NCBI RefSeq assembly: GCF_019931275.1
Contig: NZ_JAIOTY010000002.1
Location: 62,001 to 126,000, forward strand
Direction of reading: 5' to 3'
Length of the DNA: 64,000 nt
Origin: Nitratidesulfovibrio sp. SRB-5
GTDB lineage: Bacteria > Desulfobacterota > Desulfovibrionia > Desulfovibrionales > Desulfovibrionaceae
Below the pieces are notes generated by a model, which saw only the letters and a program-made list of their open reading frames with translations, did not search any database and was not told the DNA's origin. Position 1 is the stretch's first letter; each line of letters opens with the position of its first letter. The position numbers were made by a program, and so were the translations under genes. This document shows positions 41,588 through 54,142 of this stretch, one piece after another.

Positions 41588-42880
41588 CTAGCGCAGCGAA
41601 TCCGCGTACAGTTCGATGGAGTGCTTCACCGCCACCTTGGCCCCATGCTGCGAGAGCATGTCGGTCATCTGCAGCATGCAGGCGGGGCAACCGGTGGACA
41701 CAATCTGGGCGCCGGTGGCCAGAATGTTGTCGCGCTTGCGCTCGCCGATCTGCTTGGACAGGTCGTAGTGGTACAGGTTGAAGCTGCCGCCCGAACCGCA
41801 GCAGCGGTCGCATTCGGCCATTTCCACCAGTTCGTACTTGGGGTTCATGCCGATGAGGGCGCGCGGCTGCGAGGTGACGCCGAGCGACTTCTTCATGTGG
41901 CAGGAATCGTGGAAGGTCACCTTCACGCCGCCCTTGGCCGGGGCCTCGGGCGCAACGCCCAGCACGTCCACCACGAACTGGTTCACGTCCATGACCTTGT
42001 CGTGCAGGGCGCGGATCTGGTCGCGCATGGTCGCCGGATACTCGTCCATGAGCTTGGGCCAGATTTCCTTGATGGTGGCGGTGCAGGTGGCGCACGGGGT
42101 CACCAGGTAGTCGAAGCCGCCCTTGGAGAACAGGTCGAGGTTGATCTTGACCAGCTTGTCGTAGGCCACGCGGTCGCCCGACGAGATGGCGGGAATGCCG
42201 CAGCAGGCCTGGCCTTCGGGCATGTACACGCCAACGCCGTGGTGTTCGAACACCTTCAGGCAGGCTTCGGCCACGCTGACGAACATCTTGTCGCCAAGGC
42301 AGCCCGGGAAGAAGGCGACGCGCTTGCCGCTCTTGCCCGCCGGGGTGTCCAGCGCCTTGATCTTGCTGTGCAGCGATTGCTTGGCCAGCCCCACGAAGTG
42401 GCGGTCGCCGATGACGGGCGAAAGCACCTTGGAGCAGGAGGAGCCGAGCAGGTCGTCCACCTTGCTGGTGAAGATGCCCTGGAACTTGGAACCCAGGTCC
42501 AGCAGGGCGTTGAACAGGGCGGGCTTGGTCAGCATGCCGCGCAGGATGGCCTTCTTGACCGGCGAGAGCCCCATGTAGGTGTTCACGATGACACGGGCAC
42601 GCAGGAAGATGTCCATGACCTTGACGCCCGAGGGGCAGTTGGCCCCGCAAGAGCCGCACAGCAGACACTTGTTCAGCTTTTCCTGAACGCCCGCCGCGTC
42701 GTGGATCATTTCCTTGGCCAGGTTTTCGAGCAGCGCGATCTTGCCGCGCGTCACGTCCGCCTCTTTCATGGTCTCGGCAAACACGGGGCAGACGGCCTGG
42801 CACATGCCGCACTTCATGCAGCCGACCATCTGGTCGTCCAGCTCCTGGAGCAGCTTGGCGAGTTTGGTAAGGTCTGCCAT
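41588..42880 (-). CDS. GlcF/LldE-like Fe-S subunit of lactate (glycolate-type) dehydrogenase
   Basis: A 430-residue cytoplasmic or membrane-associated Fe-S protein. The N-terminal ferredoxin part has CMKCGMCQAVCP and CLLCGSCGANCPSG, each binding a 4Fe-4S cluster. Two CCG domains follow: FFPGCLGDK with ACCGIP and CATCTATI, then HDSCHMKKS, DRCCGSGGSF and GCPACMLQM. Together with the FAD subunit encoded four bases upstream it forms the electron-transfer arm that takes electrons from lactate oxidation. It corresponds to the D. vulgaris gene between the FAD subunit and pta. Start at 42880. No membrane helix is visible, so the electron acceptor (menaquinone or another Fe-S protein) cannot be told. 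Confidence 0.9.
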   Translation of the reverse strand: MADLTKLAKLLQELDDQMVGCMKCGMCQAVCPVFAETMKEADVTRGKIALLENLAKEMIHDAAGVQEKLNKCLLCGSCGANCPSGVKVMDIFLRARVIVNTYMGLSPVKKAILRGMLTKPALFNALLDLGSKFQGIFTSKVDDLLGSSCSKVLSPVIGDRHFVGLAKQSLHSKIKALDTPAGKSGKRVAFFPGCLGDKMFVSVAEACLKVFEHHGVGVYMPEGQACCGIPAISSGDRVAYDKLVKINLDLFSKGGFDYLVTPCATCTATIKEIWPKLMDEYPATMRDQIRALHDKVMDVNQFVVDVLGVAPEAPAKGGVKVTFHDSCHMKKSLGVTSQPRALIGMNPKYELVEMAECDRCCGSGGSFNLYHYDLSKQIGERKRDNILATGAQIVSTGCPACMLQMTDMLSQHGAKVAVKHSIELYADSLR

Positions 42881-42884
42881 GGCG

Positions 42885-44270
42885 TTAGGCTCCGATGATC
42901 TTGCCGGGATTCAGGATGTACTTGGGGTCGATGGCGCGCTTCATGTTGCGCGAGAACTCGATGGTGGCCTTGGAGGTTTCCTTCTCCATCCACTTGGACT
43001 TGGCCATGCCGATGCCGTGTTCGCCAGACAGGGTGCCGTGCAGCGAAAGGGCCACGTCGAAGATTTCGTCCACGGCGTGTTCCACGCGCTCGAACTCGTG
43101 CTTGTCGCGGCGGTCGCACAGGATGGTCGGGTGCAGGTTGCCGTCGCCCGCGTGGCCGAAGGTGCCGATGGAGATGTTGTACTTGGTCGCGATGTCGTTG
43201 ATGGCCTTGACCATGGCGGGAATCTTGGAGCGCGGCACGGTGGCGTCTTCAAGCACGGTGGTGGGCTTGGCGCGGGCAAGGGCGGGCAGCGCGTTGCGGC
43301 GGGCTTCCCACAGCTTGAACTTTTCGGCGGCGTCCTTGGCCACCTTGATTTCGGTGGCGCCGACCTTGTTCAGCACCTTTTCCACCTTCTCGGCGTCTTC
43401 GGCCACCTGGCCGGCGTGGCCGTCCACTTCGATGAGCAGGATGGCCTGGGCGTCGCGCGGCAGACCGGCCTTGGTGAAGTCGTCAACGTAGCGGATGGTG
43501 GCCTGGTCCATGAATTCCAGGGTGCAGGGCACCACGTGGGCGGCGATGATGCCGGCAACCGCTTCCGACGCCTTGTTCACGTCGTCGAACACGGCCATCA
43601 TGGCCTTGGAGGCCTGCGGCGGCGGCACCAGCTTGAGCACGATGTTGCTGAACACGCCAAGGGTGCCTTCGGACGCCACCATCAGGCCTGCAAGGTTGTA
43701 GCCGGTCACGCACTTGACGGTACGCGAGCCGGTCTTCACCAGGCCGCCGTTGACGTCGAAAAATTCGATCCCCATCACGTAGTCCTTGGTCACGCCGTAC
43801 TTCAGGCCGCGCAGGCCACCGGCGTTTTCGGCCACGTTGCCACCAAGGGTGGAAACGGCCTGCGAACCCGGATCCGGCGGGTAGAAGAGGCCGCGCTTGG
43901 CCACTTCGGCGGCGAACTTGGCGGTGACCACGCCGGGCTCGACCACGGCGTACAGGTCTTCTTCGTTGATTTCGATGATGCGGTTCAGGCTGTTGGTCAG
44001 GATGACGATGCCTTCACGCGGGTCGGGGATGGTGCCGCCCGAAAGGTTGGTGCCGGCGCCGCGAACGGTGATGGGGTTGCCGTTCTCGTTGCACAGGCGA
44101 ACGACCTTGCCGAGCTGCTCGGTGGTGGTGGGGCGCACCACAAGGGCGGGCACAACGGCTTCAAGCACGGCGGAATCGTAGGAGTACGACTGGCGGTCGG
44201 CCTCGCTGGTGAACACGTTGTCCTTGCCGACGACGGCTTCGAATTCCTTGATCAGGGCTGCACTGGGCAT
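42885..44270 (-). CDS. FAD-linked lactate (glycolate-type) dehydrogenase subunit, GlcD-like
   Basis: A 461-residue flavoprotein of the FAD_binding_4 / FAD-oxidase C family. Signatures: VVRPTTTEQLGKVVRLCNENG, then RGAGTNLSGGTIP in the FAD site, PDPGSQAVSTLGGNVAENAGG (DPGS and GGN loops) and KYGVTKDYVMGIE. In the C-terminal half are TFGHAGDGNLHPT, where the His acts near the substrate, and LSGEHGIGMAKSKWM. It oxidises D-lactate or a similar 2-hydroxy acid to pyruvate and passes electrons to the Fe-S partner four bases downstream. In D. vulgaris Hildenborough this gene follows a lactate permease; here it follows por directly. Confidence 0.9.
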   Translation of the reverse strand: MPSAALIKEFEAVVGKDNVFTSEADRQSYSYDSAVLEAVVPALVVRPTTTEQLGKVVRLCNENGNPITVRGAGTNLSGGTIPDPREGIVILTNSLNRIIEINEEDLYAVVEPGVVTAKFAAEVAKRGLFYPPDPGSQAVSTLGGNVAENAGGLRGLKYGVTKDYVMGIEFFDVNGGLVKTGSRTVKCVTGYNLAGLMVASEGTLGVFSNIVLKLVPPPQASKAMMAVFDDVNKASEAVAGIIAAHVVPCTLEFMDQATIRYVDDFTKAGLPRDAQAILLIEVDGHAGQVAEDAEKVEKVLNKVGATEIKVAKDAAEKFKLWEARRNALPALARAKPTTVLEDATVPRSKIPAMVKAINDIATKYNISIGTFGHAGDGNLHPTILCDRRDKHEFERVEHAVDEIFDVALSLHGTLSGEHGIGMAKSKWMEKETSKATIEFSRNMKRAIDPKYILNPGKIIGA

Positions 44271-44504
44271 GCGGATGTCCTCCGGGTCAAGCGTTGCTCC
44301 ACCTCCGTCACCGGGAAAGGGCGAGGCGGCGGAAACCTTAGTGGAGCGGAAGTTCCCGCTCCTGTCCTGGCTGTACGTTCAGCCACTCCTCTGTCGAAAA
44401 CATGGGTATGCGCCCGCAATGGCCTCCGGGCCGCGATACCGCGAACGGGTCACGGTCCGGCGGTTGCCGGTGCGGGGGCACGTGTCACGGACACCCGCAA
44501 CACC

Positions 44505-44538
44505 GGCCCCGAGGCGCGGCATGCCGCGCTTCGGGGCC
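44505..44538. terminator. Long hairpin in the por-glcD gap
   Basis: GGCCCCGAGGCGCGGC (44505-44520) pairs with GCCGCGCTTCGGGGCC (to 44538) with one mismatch and an AT loop. Very stable; no T run. It could be a transcription pause or an RNA-stabilising structure. Confidence 0.5.
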
Positions 44539-44603
44539 GCTGTGCTCCTCTTGGTCTCTGCGCCCGCCCCGGAGTGCACCCGCCGGTTTGGGAATATGCG
44601 GAG

Positions 44604-44630
44604 GCCGGAGGGGAGAGGCTCCCCTCCGGC
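44604..44630 (-). terminator. Hairpin directly after por
   Basis: GCCGGAGGGGA and TCCCCTCCGGC form an 11-bp perfect stem, 18 bases downstream of the por stop on the operon strand. It probably attenuates read-through from por into the dehydrogenase genes or protects the por 3' end. Confidence 0.55.
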
Positions 44631-44647
44631 GCGTTCATCAGACAGTT

Positions 44648-48427
<3,780 letters not shown>

Positions 48428-48645
48428 TCATGGCGGCCCTTGTGGCGCGGTATCGCTGCCGTTGCCGGGCCGTTGGTGTCGCGTTGCGGCGTGTGCCTGT
48501 CTGCCTGGACTTTTCGGGCGGCGCCCCGGTCTTCGTGGTCCCCGCGGCCCCCGTGGTCCTTGCGAACCCCGTGGTCACTGCGGACCCGGCGGACCCGGCG
48601 CCGGCACCCTGAAGGGGGGCGGGCAGGCTGCGGCCTTTACGCAAC

Positions 48646-48661
48646 AACAAGAAGTGTGCCA
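48646..48661 (-). promoter_or_regulatory. Candidate sigma-54 (-24/-12) promoter of por
   Basis: On the minus strand TGGCAC-N5-TTGTT matches the consensus TGGCAC-N5-TTGCW except for C to T in the -12 dinucleotide. Orientation is toward por. The adjacent gene encodes a sigma-54-dependent activator, and a lactate-utilisation sigma-54 activator occupies the same position in D. vulgaris. Confidence 0.6.
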
Positions 48662-48745
48662 GTTCCGTTACGTCGGTGCGTTGGCTGCATCCTCCTTGGA
48701 TTGTTGAAGTATCGATTCATCTTATGAAACTGACGCCAGCGGGTG

Positions 48746-48761
48746 GTCCGAAAATCCGGAC
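48746..48761. promoter_or_regulatory. Enhancer-like dyad 1
   Basis: GTCCGAAAATCCGGAC is a near-perfect 16-base palindrome, about 85 bases upstream of the sigma-54 promoter. Two related sites follow at 48871 and 48910. Suggested binding site for the adjacent response regulator. Confidence 0.5.
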
Positions 48762-48870
48762 GGCAGGCGTGCGGCGCTTGGAAAGGCAGGGGCCGTGGAA
48801 TGGCTGCGTTGAAGCCTAACGCCGCCGAATTGAATGGTCAAACGGTTCGTCGGGGCAGATTGCGTCCCGT

Positions 48871-48886
48871 GTCCGAAAAAACGGAT
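48871..48886. promoter_or_regulatory. Enhancer-like dyad 2
   Basis: GTCCGAAAAAACGGAT shares GTCCGAAAA and the CGGA half-site with dyad 1. It is about 210 bases upstream of the -24 element, a normal distance for a sigma-54 enhancer. Confidence 0.5.
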
Positions 48887-48909
48887 GGCGAAAGGGGCGT
48901 GGAGGCCGC

Positions 48910-48925
48910 GTCCGAAAGGTAGGAC
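48910..48925. promoter_or_regulatory. Enhancer-like dyad 3
   Basis: GTCCGAAAGGTAGGAC has the same left half and a weaker right half. It is 39 bases from dyad 2 and 41 bases from the end of the response-regulator gene. Confidence 0.45.
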
Positions 48926-48965
48926 ACCTGCCGGAGGGATGTACTCCGAGCCTACCGCGCCCCGT

Positions 48966-50465
48966 CTACAGCGACATATTATTCTTTTTCAGCAGGGCAT
49001 AGAAATGCGAGCGCGACAGGCCGGAGACGTCCAGCATCTCCTGCAGGTTCCCGCCGGTCTGCCCGATGAGGATTTCAAGGTACTTGCGCTCCATGAGACG
49101 CTTGAAGCCCTTGAGCGGCGGCAAGGGGCTGGTGAAGGCGGCATCCGGACCATGCAGGCCGTCGGCGCGTTTGGCCGGTGGCACCATGTCCTGTGCGTCG
49201 CCGGAACCGTCGCCGTTGCCGTCGGCGGCGGAGTAGGGGGCGGATTCGGCCCCGATGCCGCCTTCGCCCGTGGCGGGGCGGGCAATGGCGGCGCGGGTGA
49301 TCTTGATGCGGACGTCCTGGGGCAGGTGCAGCGCGTAGAGCACGCTTTCAAGGCCGGAAATGACGAACGAGCGCTCCAGCACGTTGTACAGCTCGCGCAC
49401 GTTGCCCGGCCAGTCGTACTGGGCCAGCTGCTGGAAGAAGTCGGGCGAAAAGCCCTTGTGGGGCACCCCGTACTGCTCGCACAGCCGGTTCACGTGGTAG
49501 ATGGCCAGGGGCTTCAGGTCTTCCGGGCGGCTGCGCAGGGGGGGCAGCTCCACGTGCACGGTCTTCAGCCGGAACAGCAGGTCCTTGCGGAATTCGCCGC
49601 GCTCCACCATGGCGTCCAGGTCGCGGTTGGTGGCGGAGATGAGCCGGAAGTCGCTCTTGATCTCCTGGGTGCCGCCCACCGGGCGGAAGGTTCGTTCCTG
49701 CAGGAAGCGCAGGAACGAACGCTGGATGGACAGGGGCATCTCGCCCACTTCGTCCAGGAACAGGGTGCCGCCGTCGGCCAGCTTGACCAGGCCGTCGCGG
49801 TCGGTGAGGGCGCTGGTGAAGGCCCCCTTGCGGTGGCCGAACAGGGTGGATTCCACCAGGCTTTCGGTCAGCGCGGCGCAGTCCACCACCACGAAGGTGC
49901 CCGCGCGGCGGGTGCTGTTGCGGTGGATGGTGCGGGCGAAAAGTTCCTTGCCGGTGCCCGTTTCGCCGGTGACCAGCACGTTGGCGTCGGACGAGGCGGC
50001 ATGCGCCACCAGGTCGAAGCACTGGCGCATGGAGGGGCTGGTGCCCACCACGCCGTCCAGGTCCAGCGCCACGGCGGCGGCATCGCCGCGCGACAGCTTT
50101 TCTTCCCGGTATTGCAGGGCGCGGTGCAGGGTGAGGGTGGTCTGCTTGATGGGCGAAGGCTTGACCAGGTAGTCCCACACGCCGCCCTGGATGGCCAGTT
50201 CCGCGCCGTCGGGGTCGCCCTCGCCGGTCAGGATGATGACCTCTGGCCGCGATGGCGAAAGCCGGATGCGCGGCAGCGCGTCCAGGCCGTTGCCGTCGGG
50301 CAGGCGCACGTCCAGGAACACCACGTCCACGTCGGCGGTTTCCAGCTTGCGCAGCCCCTCTTCCAGCGTGTGGGCCGTTTCGCAGGCGTAGTGCAGGCGG
50401 GCCAGCAGGCTGGCTATGGTCTCGCAGACCTGGACGTCGTCGTCGATGACGAGAATGGTGGGCAC
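48966..50465 (-). CDS. Sigma-54-dependent response regulator (lactate-operon activator type)
   Basis: A 499-residue NtrC-class regulator. Receiver domain 1-120 with acidic residues at 8-10, phospho-acceptor Asp52 in VVFLDVRLPDGNG, and Lys in YLVKPS. AAA+ domain about 138-375 with Walker A GETGTGKE (167-174), Walker B LFLDEV (235-240) and the sigma-54 contact loop GAFTSA (214-219), differing from the usual GAFTGA by Ser for Gly. A long low-complexity linker (about 390-455) precedes a Fis-type HTH at the C-terminus (NLQEMLDVSGLSRSHFYALL). The sensor kinase gene lies five bases upstream in the same transcript. By position it matches the D. vulgaris lactate-utilisation regulator and should activate por through the -24/-12 site. 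Confidence 0.9.
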   Translation of the reverse strand: MPTILVIDDDVQVCETIASLLARLHYACETAHTLEEGLRKLETADVDVVFLDVRLPDGNGLDALPRIRLSPSRPEVIILTGEGDPDGAELAIQGGVWDYLVKPSPIKQTTLTLHRALQYREEKLSRGDAAAVALDLDGVVGTSPSMRQCFDLVAHAASSDANVLVTGETGTGKELFARTIHRNSTRRAGTFVVVDCAALTESLVESTLFGHRKGAFTSALTDRDGLVKLADGGTLFLDEVGEMPLSIQRSFLRFLQERTFRPVGGTQEIKSDFRLISATNRDLDAMVERGEFRKDLLFRLKTVHVELPPLRSRPEDLKPLAIYHVNRLCEQYGVPHKGFSPDFFQQLAQYDWPGNVRELYNVLERSFVISGLESVLYALHLPQDVRIKITRAAIARPATGEGGIGAESAPYSAADGNGDGSGDAQDMVPPAKRADGLHGPDAAFTSPLPPLKGFKRLMERKYLEILIGQTGGNLQEMLDVSGLSRSHFYALLKKNNMSL

Positions 50466-50470
50466 GCTTG

Positions 50471-53400
50471 CTAGCTCCCCAGCCGGGCGAACACCCGGCG
50501 GATGGCGTCGGCCAGGATGTTCCGGTTGTACGGCTTGTGGACCATGGCCTTGATGTTTCCGGCGACGGCCGCCCCTTCGGCTGCCACCTCGCGGCCCGAA
50601 ACGAGGATTATCGGCATGTTCGGCGCAATATCGCCCATTTTGCGGGCAAGCTCAAGGCCGTTTGCCTCCGGCATGTCGAAGTCGGTGATGACGAGGTCGA
50701 ACGAGGCGGGGTGCTCGCGCACGGCGGCCAGCGCCAGCAGCGGGTTCTTGAAGGGCCGCACGGTGTAGCCGAGGCTTTCGAGCACCCGGGGAATGGTGTG
50801 CAGCTGGTCGTCGTCGTCCTCCACGAACAGGATGCGCTCGCTGCCCGTTTCCGGGGCCAGCAGGGCCGGGTCGATGAGGCAGGCGTCCTGCGCGTGCATG
50901 GGCAGGTATATCTCGAATTCCGTGCGCCGCCACGGCACGCTGGCAACGCGCACCGCGCCCCGGTGCCCCTTGATGATGCCGTGCACCACCGCAAGGCCGA
51001 GGCCGGTGCCTTCGGTCTTGCCCTTGGTGGTGAAGAACGGGTCGAAGATCTTGTCCACGATTTCCGGCGCAATGCCGGGGCCGTCGTCGGCCACGGTCAG
51101 GCGTAGGGCGCAGCCCGGTTCCATGCCCAGTTCCAGGGCGCGTTCGTCGGACAGCATATCCTGCTCCAGGTTCACCTCCAACACGCCGCCCGTGTCGCGC
51201 AGGGCCTGGAACGAGTTGGTGCACAGGTTCATGAGCACCTGGTGGATCTGGGTGGGGTCCGCCCGGGTCACGGACGGGCGCGGCGGAATGGCCTTGCGGA
51301 TCTCGATGTTGCGGGGCAGCGAGGCCTTGATGAGCACCAGCGCCTCGTTGAGCACCTCGTTGATGTCGGTGATGACGAAGCCTTCCACCGAGGGGCGGCT
51401 GAAGGTCAGTATCTGCTTGACCAGGCGGCTGCCGCGCTGGGCGGCCTTCAGGGCGCGCATCAGGTCGTTGCAGGTCAGCGAATCCGCCGCGATGTCGCTG
51501 ATGGCCAGCTCGATGGAATTGATGATGGACGTCAGGATATTATTGAAATCGTGCGAGATGCCGCCCGCCAGCGTGCCGATGGCCTCCATCTTCTGCGACT
51601 GGAGCAACTGGCGTTCCAGCCGGATGCGCTGGGTGACGTCTTCCGCGGTGGTGAGCAGGCCCACCACGTCGTCGCCGTTTCCTTCGGCATGGTTGCCCCG
51701 GTCGCTCAGCAGGGGCACCCGGTTGGTTTCCAGCCACACCGCCTCGCCGCCGGGCGAGGTGATGGTGACCTTGGTCTGGTAGCGCGGCTGGCCGGAGCGC
51801 ACCACGGCCTCGTCGTCGTGGTGCACGCGGGCGGCGTCCTCGGTGGAGGGCAGCACCTCTTCGTCGGTGCGGCCCAGCAGCGCATCGGCGCTGTCCAGCC
51901 CCACGAAGCCGAGGAAGGATTTGTTGGCGCCCATGTATTTCAGGTCGCGGTCCTTCCAGTAGACGAACTGGGGAATGTTATCGAGCACCAGCTGCAACAT
52001 GCGCTGCGAGGCGGAAAGGGCGCGCTCCGCGGCCTTGCGCTGGGTGATGTCTTCCGCATAGCCCTCGATGTGGCGGACAGTGCCTGCCTCGTCGCGCTGG
52101 GGGCGCATGGTCAGGTGCATGGTCACGGTGCCGCCGCCGGGCCGGTCCACGCTGGAATCGAACGAGATCACCGTGTCCTGTCCCGTGCCCGGCCCGGAGC
52201 CCGGGCCGGAACAGGACATGTCCGGCGCGCCGTGCAGCCGGGCAAAGGTGCCCGCGCCCGACGCCAGCAGCAGGGCCGGCGAGGCAAAGCCCGACATGCG
52301 CGCCATGGCCGGGTTGGCGTCAAGGTAGTCGCCCTCCGGGGTGACGCGGAAGATGCCGAGGGGCGAGCTTTCGAACAGCGAGCGGTATTTTTCCTCGGCG
52401 GCGCGCAGCCGGTCCTCGGCCTTCTTGCGGTCGGTGTAGTCGAAGACCACGCCCACCAGGCCCGCCACCGCCCCCCTGGAATTGCGGTAGGTGGCCTTGT
52501 GCATGATGATGGAATGGGGCGAACCCTCGGGGCCGGGCAGGGTGGTTTCATAGCTGGCCACGCCCGGCTCGTGCATCAGGCTGTTGTCCGAGACGTCGCG
52601 CAGCATGGCCACGCCTTCCGGCCCGGCCTGCCATTCGTAGCGGCCCAGCAGCGCCTCGCGGTCCACCCCGAAAAAGCGTTCGAAGGCCACGTTGCATTCG
52701 CGCACCCGGCCATCGGCGTCCTTGCTGTAGATGGGGATGGGTATGGTGTCCATCAGCGAGCGCAGGAACGACAGCTGGTCCTTGATCTTGCCTTCCACCC
52801 GCCGCTTTTCCAGGATGTTCATGACCAGCAGCACCAGGGTCATCGACAGGATGACCATGCTGACGATGATGGTCCAGAAGACCTGCTTGTTCAGTTCGTA
52901 GAACCGGCTGGGTTCGTTGATGATGACGCTGTCCGGCGGCAGTTGTGAGGGGCTGATGAACAGCCGTCGCAACTCGTTGTTGTCGAACATGAAGGCCTGG
53001 TCGGCATGCTCCACGATGGGGATGGATGCGGCGCGGATGCCGCTCAGCACCTGCAGGGCCATGCGCGCGGCCATTTCGCCGTGGCGCACCCCCGAGATGA
53101 GCTTGCCGCCCACGATGCCGTGCCCCAGCAGGAAGGCCCAGTTGCTGTACAGGGGCGCGGGGGAGGCGGCGTGCACCTTTTCCAGCAGTTCTTCCGCCGA
53201 GTAGAACTGGCCGTCGATGTCGCGGTAGATGGGCACGAAGTAGAAGAAGGTGTCCGGGGTCTGCTCGCGCACCCAGTCCAGCATCTGGTCCAGGCTGTAG
53301 TCGCTCCACTCCTCCACCACCAGGCGGTCCCTGAACGGCCCCAGCTGGGCCAGCACCTGGTTGCGGATGGCCGCGCCGGTGACCGAGTCGTCGCCGATGA

Positions 53401-54142
53401 TCACCATGCGCCGCAGCTGCGGGTTCAGGCGCAGGGCCAGTTCTATGTTGTAGGCCACGTCGTAGTTTTCGAGCACCCCGGTCATCTCGCGCCCGGTGGC
53501 GCGCAGGGTTTCGGGCTGCACGTCGTTGAGCCCGCAGAACACGATGGGCACGCCGGGGAACAGCTCTTCGCCGAACTGGAGCAGGAAATCCACCGCCACG
53601 TTGTCCGAGGCGATGATGATGTCGAACTTCTTGTTGCGGAACTTGTCGCGGTACAGGGCGTACAGGGTGGAAACAGTGTCCTGGTAGTGGAACTTCTTGG
53701 AGTCCATGTATTCCACCTGGAACACGATGCTGTACGGGCTTTCGGCCAGCGTCTGGCGGATGCCCTCCTGGATGTGGTCGGACCAGGCGTACCCGTTGTG
53801 GTACGAGTTCAGGTACAGCACGTTCTTGCGCGCGCCTTCCTGCGTGCCCAGCGAACCGGAGGCGCCGGTGGCGGACGTGGCGGTGTCCGGCGGCTGGGCC
53901 GATTGGGCGGGGTGTGAAGACTGGGCCCAGGCGGGCGCGGGGCCGGAGGGCAGGAGTGCGCCGGGCGTGGGTGCCGATGTCGGAGACGATGCCAGACCCA
54001 GCGACAGGCACAGCAAAAGGGCCAGCGCCGCCAGCACGGTGACCATGCGGCGAAGCGGAGTGCGGCCTGCCGCGTGGCGACGCCGCAGGGCAAGGACGGG
54101 GCGGCGAGGGGGCCGGGCCGACGGGAACGGTGTGATATGCAT
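50471..54142 (-). CDS. Hybrid sensor histidine kinase with ABC-type substrate-binding sensor domain
   Basis: A 1223-residue membrane kinase. An N-terminal hydrophobic segment at about 33-53 is followed by a periplasmic ABC_sub_bind-like domain (KNVLYLNSYHNGYAWSDHI; SDNVAVDFLLQFGEELFP), TM2 at about 420-445 (VFWTIIVSMVILSMTLVLLV), three PAS units (about 465-590, 600-730 and 735-845), HisKA with GGISHDFNNILTS and phospho-His864, HATPase with DDGPGIAP and GTGLGLAVVHGI, and a C-terminal receiver with Asp in VITDFDMPEANG and Lys in MVHKPYN. It is predicted to sense a carboxylate-like ligand and phosphorylate the regulator encoded five bases downstream. The start at 54142 has a weak ribosome binding site and is uncertain. 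Confidence 0.88.
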   Translation of the reverse strand: MHITPFPSARPPRRPVLALRRRHAAGRTPLRRMVTVLAALALLLCLSLGLASSPTSAPTPGALLPSGPAPAWAQSSHPAQSAQPPDTATSATGASGSLGTQEGARKNVLYLNSYHNGYAWSDHIQEGIRQTLAESPYSIVFQVEYMDSKKFHYQDTVSTLYALYRDKFRNKKFDIIIASDNVAVDFLLQFGEELFPGVPIVFCGLNDVQPETLRATGREMTGVLENYDVAYNIELALRLNPQLRRMVIIGDDSVTGAAIRNQVLAQLGPFRDRLVVEEWSDYSLDQMLDWVREQTPDTFFYFVPIYRDIDGQFYSAEELLEKVHAASPAPLYSNWAFLLGHGIVGGKLISGVRHGEMAARMALQVLSGIRAASIPIVEHADQAFMFDNNELRRLFISPSQLPPDSVIINEPSRFYELNKQVFWTIIVSMVILSMTLVLLVMNILEKRRVEGKIKDQLSFLRSLMDTIPIPIYSKDADGRVRECNVAFERFFGVDREALLGRYEWQAGPEGVAMLRDVSDNSLMHEPGVASYETTLPGPEGSPHSIIMHKATYRNSRGAVAGLVGVVFDYTDRKKAEDRLRAAEEKYRSLFESSPLGIFRVTPEGDYLDANPAMARMSGFASPALLLASGAGTFARLHGAPDMSCSGPGSGPGTGQDTVISFDSSVDRPGGGTVTMHLTMRPQRDEAGTVRHIEGYAEDITQRKAAERALSASQRMLQLVLDNIPQFVYWKDRDLKYMGANKSFLGFVGLDSADALLGRTDEEVLPSTEDAARVHHDDEAVVRSGQPRYQTKVTITSPGGEAVWLETNRVPLLSDRGNHAEGNGDDVVGLLTTAEDVTQRIRLERQLLQSQKMEAIGTLAGGISHDFNNILTSIINSIELAISDIAADSLTCNDLMRALKAAQRGSRLVKQILTFSRPSVEGFVITDINEVLNEALVLIKASLPRNIEIRKAIPPRPSVTRADPTQIHQVLMNLCTNSFQALRDTGGVLEVNLEQDMLSDERALELGMEPGCALRLTVADDGPGIAPEIVDKIFDPFFTTKGKTEGTGLGLAVVHGIIKGHRGAVRVASVPWRRTEFEIYLPMHAQDACLIDPALLAPETGSERILFVEDDDDQLHTIPRVLESLGYTVRPFKNPLLALAAVREHPASFDLVITDFDMPEANGLELARKMGDIAPNMPIILVSGREVAAEGAAVAGNIKAMVHKPYNRNILADAIRRVFARLGS

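Larger units (their letters stand above)
44271..44647. other. por-glcD intergenic region (no permease gene)
   Basis: 377 bases with no reading frame of membrane-protein type. It holds two strong hairpins, 44505-44538 and 44604-44630, described separately, and the glcD ribosome binding site. The place where D. vulgaris has a lactate permease is empty. Confidence 0.7.
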
